Shown here piece after piece: positions 33,360-36,336 of a stretch of DNA of 36,336 bases. This DNA comes from an uncultured Pseudomonadota bacterium. GTDB taxonomy: Bacteria; Myxococcota_A; UBA796; GCA-2862545. The notes under the pieces were generated by a model that saw only the letters and a program-made list of their open reading frames with translations, was not told where the DNA came from and ran no database searches. Position numbers and translations under genes: made by a program. The stretch covers positions 1 through 36,336 of the forward strand of contig CALATR010000542.1 of assembly GCA_937891875.1 (NCBI GenBank). The letters are read 5' to 3'. The number at the start of each line of letters is the position of its first letter. The first letter of the stretch is position 1.

Positions 33360-35812
33360 TCGAAGCCTGCCGCCAGGGAGTCGCGGACGTCCTGCTCGAG
33401 CACGCTCGCGGTCAGGGCGAGGAGTGGCAGTCCCGCGGTGTCCGCGCCCGCACGCAGGGCCCGGGCCGCGGCGCGCCCGTCCATGACCGGCATGTGCACG
33501 TCGAGCAGCACGACGTCGAAGCCCCCTCCCGCGGCCGCCTCGACCGCCTCGGCGCCATTCTCGACGACCACCGACTCATGGCCCAGCCGAGCGAGCATGC
33601 GCTGGATGATCGCCCGGTTCACCTCGTGATCCTCGGCGACCAGGATGCGCAGGCTGCGGCGATCCGCGCCCTCGATCGCCGCCGGCAGGCCCTGCGCGGG
33701 AGCGGTGGTCACGGGCAGGGGCACCGTGAAGTGGAACGTGCTCCCGACGCCCTCTTCGCTCTCGACGATCAGCTCGCCACCCATGCGTCGGACCAGGGCC
33801 GCGCTGATGGTCAGCCCGAGCCCGGTGCCGCCGAACCGGCGGGTGGTCGAGGCGTCCGCCTGGGTAAACGCGTCGAAGATGGCCTCGAGGCGCCCGGGCG
33901 GGATGCCGATGCCGCTGTCTCGCACCGCGAAGGCGACGAGATCGCCGTCCCGCAGCGCGGTCAGGCGGACCTCGCCGCGCTCGGTGAACTTGAGCGCGTT
34001 GGACACCAGGTTGGTCAGGACCTGGCGGATCCGGAGGGCGTCCCCGCGTGCCCAGCTGCTCTCGACCTCCACCTCGCCGACGAGTGCGATGCCCGCGCCC
34101 TCGGCGGTGGGGCGGAACAGGGCCAGCACGTCCAGCGCCAGGGACTCCAGATCGAAGGGGTCGTCCTCGATCTCGAAGGTGCCCCGCTGGGTCCGGGTGG
34201 CCTCGAGCAGATCGTCGATCAGGCCGAGCAGGGCGTCCGCGGAGCGGCGCGCCGTGCCGATCAGCTCGACGCCCTCCTCGTCGAGGCCGTCGACCGAGAG
34301 CAGCTGCAGGGTGCCGACGAGCCCGTTCATCGGGGTGCGGATCTCGTGGCTGACATGGGCGAGGAAGGAGCTGCGGGCCTCGGCGGCGGCTCGGGCGGCG
34401 GCCTCGCGCTCGGACGCGGCGCGCAGCTCGTCGTCCTGGGACTGGAGCTGCTCCACCTGCACGCCCAGGGTGCGCCCCATGGCCAGCACGTCATCGCACA
34501 GCTCGCCCAGCTCCACGATCTCGGCCTGCACCGCGGGCTGCTGGTGGCGACCGGCGGCGATGTCCCGCACCGCGTCGCGCAGGGCCTGGATGGGCTGCAC
34601 CACCAGGTCCAGCTGTCCCCGAACCCGCCAGTAGAGCAGGGCGAGGAATGCCGCATAGAACATCAGGATGGCACCGATGACGATGGCACCCAGGCGCAGG
34701 GAGTCGGCCCAGGCCTCGTCCGCCGAGGCGAAGATCGCGTCCTTGGGCACGACGACCACCAGCCACCAGCCGGGACCGTCCAGGCGCTCCCACGCGACCA
34801 GCCGGGATCCGCCCAGCGAGGTCTCCGCCAGCCCCCGATCGGCGCTGGCGAGGTGCTGGCCCAGCTCTCGGGTCGAGGGCCGATGGAAGAGGTCGTAGTC
34901 GGCGGGCTTGAGGGTGTCGGTCGCGACCGCGCCGGTGTACTCGTGCGAGGTCAGCTCGCGGATGCCGAAGTCGGCCTCCCCGGCCTCGGGCAGGGCGAGC
35001 AGGGCGCCATGGCTGTCGACCAGCACGGCGTAGCCCCCCCAGGGCAGGTCCACGTCCAGCACCTGGTCCACCAGCTGCTGCAGGGTCACGTCCACGCCGA
35101 CCACGCCCTCGAGGTGGTCGCCCTCGTAGACCGGACCGACGGCGCTGGTGATCCAGCCCGCGCCCGCCGGATCCAGATACGCGTCGGTCCAGACGACCTT
35201 CCGCTCCGGATTGTGGGCCTCGTCCGCCAGGTAGTAGAAGTTGAAGGACGGGATGTCCATCCGCGGCGGGTAGTCGGCGACATCGATCGGTGGGTGGATC
35301 CGGTTCAGCGAGTCCCAGGTGTTGAGGTAGGCCTGGGCAACCAGCGGGTCCGCGACGACGAGGTCCCGCATGAACGGATCCATGCGCCCGGTCCGGTGGG
35401 CCTTGTCGACGTCGATCGGGGCCGCGCCGCTGTAGAACACCGTCGCGCCACCGGGGGCCGGATCGGCGACCACGTAGGCGCCCTCGGCGGTGTGGCTGTA
35501 GCGGGCGAGCTCCTCGGCAGGGAGGGCCGCGTCGTTCCGCAGGGCGCGCCCGGCCTCGGCGGCGAGGAGCGCGACCTCCCGCTCGATGCCCGCGAGGGTC
35601 ACCCGGACCGACGCGGACTCCGCCGCGACCCGATCCCGGACCTGGGCCCGCGCGATCCGGTCCAACGCATCGACCGAGGTCACGTAGTTGTGCAGGACCA
35701 TCGTGCCATACGCCGCGAGCAGAACCAGCTCGACCAGGAGGAGGGGCCCAAGGGTGGTCGAGATGAAGGCTCGCCAGGTCCAACGCGTGAGGGTCAATCG
35801 ACGCCGTGCCAT
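33248..35812 (-). CDS. Membrane hybrid histidine kinase with periplasmic sensor and receiver
   Basis: From the ATG at 35812 this is an 854-residue protein; TTG 35851 is a longer alternative, and neither has a clear ribosome site. Two membrane helices (about 12-38 and 372-396) enclose a large periplasmic sensor with a dCache-like pattern (GWITSAVGPVYEGDHLEGVV, then GVDVTL near 240). A HAMP-like and coiled segment (397-480) follows, then HisKA with SHEIRTPMNG (His489), an ATPase with NLVSNALKF (601-609), DSGIGIP (632-638) and GGTGLGL (661-667), and a receiver with Asp771 in LLDVHMPVMDG. The last about 17 residues are antisense of the peroxiredoxin gene. Phosphotransfer to an outside partner is expected. 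The ligand is unknown; dCache domains often bind amino acids or other small molecules. Confidence 0.92.
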   Translation of the reverse strand: MARRRLTLTRWTWRAFISTTLGPLLLVELVLLAAYGTMVLHNYVTSVDALDRIARAQVRDRVAAESASVRVTLAGIEREVALLAAEAGRALRNDAALPAEELARYSHTAEGAYVVADPAPGGATVFYSGAAPIDVDKAHRTGRMDPFMRDLVVADPLVAQAYLNTWDSLNRIHPPIDVADYPPRMDIPSFNFYYLADEAHNPERKVVWTDAYLDPAGAGWITSAVGPVYEGDHLEGVVGVDVTLQQLVDQVLDVDLPWGGYAVLVDSHGALLALPEAGEADFGIRELTSHEYTGAVATDTLKPADYDLFHRPSTRELGQHLASADRGLAETSLGGSRLVAWERLDGPGWWLVVVVPKDAIFASADEAWADSLRLGAIVIGAILMFYAAFLALLYWRVRGQLDLVVQPIQALRDAVRDIAAGRHQQPAVQAEIVELGELCDDVLAMGRTLGVQVEQLQSQDDELRAASEREAAARAAAEARSSFLAHVSHEIRTPMNGLVGTLQLLSVDGLDEEGVELIGTARRSADALLGLIDDLLEATRTQRGTFEIEDDPFDLESLALDVLALFRPTAEGAGIALVGEVEVESSWARGDALRIRQVLTNLVSNALKFTERGEVRLTALRDGDLVAFAVRDSGIGIPPGRLEAIFDAFTQADASTTRRFGGTGLGLTISAALVRRMGGELIVESEEGVGSTFHFTVPLPVTTAPAQGLPAAIEGADRRSLRILVAEDHEVNRAIIQRMLARLGHESVVVENGAEAVEAAAGGGFDVVLLDVHMPVMDGRAAARALRAGADTAGLPLLALTASVLEQDVRDSLAAGFDQVLAKPIVLEVLDEALARAASCTRVSTDHWSSAWRP

Positions 35813-35873
35813 GGCCAAGCCATCGGCCGCACGACGTGCTCCATGAGCCAAGACGGTGTCAGCTGTCTGACCC

Positions 35874-36336
35874 CTACCCCTCGGCCGAGAGCAACACCGG
35901 CATCGCGAGCGCGACCGCGAGGCCGAACGGGTGGTCGTCGGTCAGCTGCTCCACCGCCTCGTCGAGGATGCCGAGCGCCCATCGCGGGTTGAGCACGGCC
36001 AGCACCGCGGGCACCCGGGGATCGCGCCGCTGGGGGCCTGCGCGCAGGGCGAGCACCACCTCGACCGCGCGGCGGTCGTGGCCGGCGAAGGAGCCGATCA
36101 GCTCGAGGTCGAGGGGCTGATCCTCGTGGGCGAGGTTGTGGGCCAGCGCCAGCCGCGCCGCGTCGGGGGTGCTCGGCCGGTAGACCAGATCGAGGTCCTC
36201 CGGCGTCGAGCCGTGGCGCAGGGAGGTCGCCAGGGCGCGGATCTCCTCGGCGGCGTCCTGCCACAGGATGGGGAGATCGGAGATCAGCTGCCGGCGCAGG
36301 GTGTCCAGCGGCGAGCGGGCCGGCGCGACCAGGCCC
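35874..36336 (-). CDS. Protein of unknown function (5' end outside window)
   Basis: A minus-strand frame enters from the right edge and stops at 35874, giving 154 C-terminal residues. It reads as natural protein with strong codon bias: LISDLPILWQDAAEEIRALA, then STPDAARLALAHNLAHEDQP, and a helical end (WALGILDEAVEQL, FGLAVALAMPVLLSAEG). The chain is Leu/Ala-rich and all helical, perhaps a repeat-type fold, but no family was recognised. It lies 61 bases upstream of the hybrid kinase gene on the same strand and may be cotranscribed with it. Confidence 0.8.
   Translation of the reverse strand, partial: GLVAPARSPLDTLRRQLISDLPILWQDAAEEIRALATSLRHGSTPEDLDLVYRPSTPDAARLALAHNLAHEDQPLDLELIGSFAGHDRRAVEVVLALRAGPQRRDPRVPAVLAVLNPRWALGILDEAVEQLTDDHPFGLAVALAMPVLLSAEG

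Noticed and set aside
32750..35992. Plus-strand open frame of 1080 codons
   Set aside because: It lies across the hybrid kinase in antisense and has no recognisable domain; the kinase on the minus strand has complete motifs.
35794..36264. Minus-strand frame of 156 codons at the right end
   Set aside because: Arg/Gly/Pro-rich shadow of the partial gene ending at 35874, which has natural composition and codon bias.

Overview
The window is very GC-rich, densely coded and gives strong Shine-Dalgarno sequences. It carries many lipoproteins, an Asp-Thr repeat linker behind a lipobox, large hybrid histidine kinases, an unusual STAND-type regulator and a contractile injection gene set. Together these suggest a predatory or social Gram-negative bacterium of the Myxococcota type. 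This is inferred from gene content; there is no rRNA or other marker in the window. No tRNA, rRNA, CRISPR array or insertion sequence was recognised.

Layout. Positions 1-3772 (minus) hold the start of a phage-tail-like contractile injection system (CIS) operon: sheath, inner tube, a T4-type baseplate hub assembly chaperone, then a Ser/Pro/Ala-rich protein cut by the left edge. A small TM2-type membrane protein is divergent from it (4053-4310). Positions 4307-10751 (minus) hold a GAF-PAS-PAS hybrid kinase, a von Willebrand A lipoprotein, a DUF6340-like exported protein, a small lipoprotein and a cyclic-nucleotide-sensor/CPBP-protease fusion. Positions 10786-13864 hold a frameshifted beta-propeller gene, a radical SAM enzyme and a two-segment membrane protein. 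A GH16 glucanase lipoprotein follows (13894-15045).

Positions 15095-23481 form a four-gene minus-strand run: Asp-Thr-repeat lipoprotein, MMPL/RND-like membrane protein, M1-like metallopeptidase and a YkuD L,D-transpeptidase. In the last gene the catalytic block lies in reverse orientation. Next come a Ser/Asp-rich protein with a possible HNH nuclease core (23561-24508) and, divergent from it, a 971-residue regulator with two tandem OmpR-type DNA-binding domains, an NTPase and TPR-like repeats. Positions 27770-30547 hold an exported S12 serine hydrolase and a trypsin-like protease. The last 5.6 kb hold a probably frameshifted unknown gene, a coding remnant, a divergent LysR/peroxiredoxin-like pair with palindromes between them, a large hybrid kinase whose end overlaps the peroxiredoxin gene by 112 bases, and a gene cut by the right edge.

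The common theme is the cell envelope and its surroundings: wall cross-linking, beta-glucan and protein hydrolysis, lipoproteins, contractile injection and signalling. Three genes are disrupted (10786-11870, 15095-16548, 30668-31658) and each lacks one base at its break. That pattern fits either gene decay or assembly error, so reads over these points should be examined before the disruptions are taken as real.
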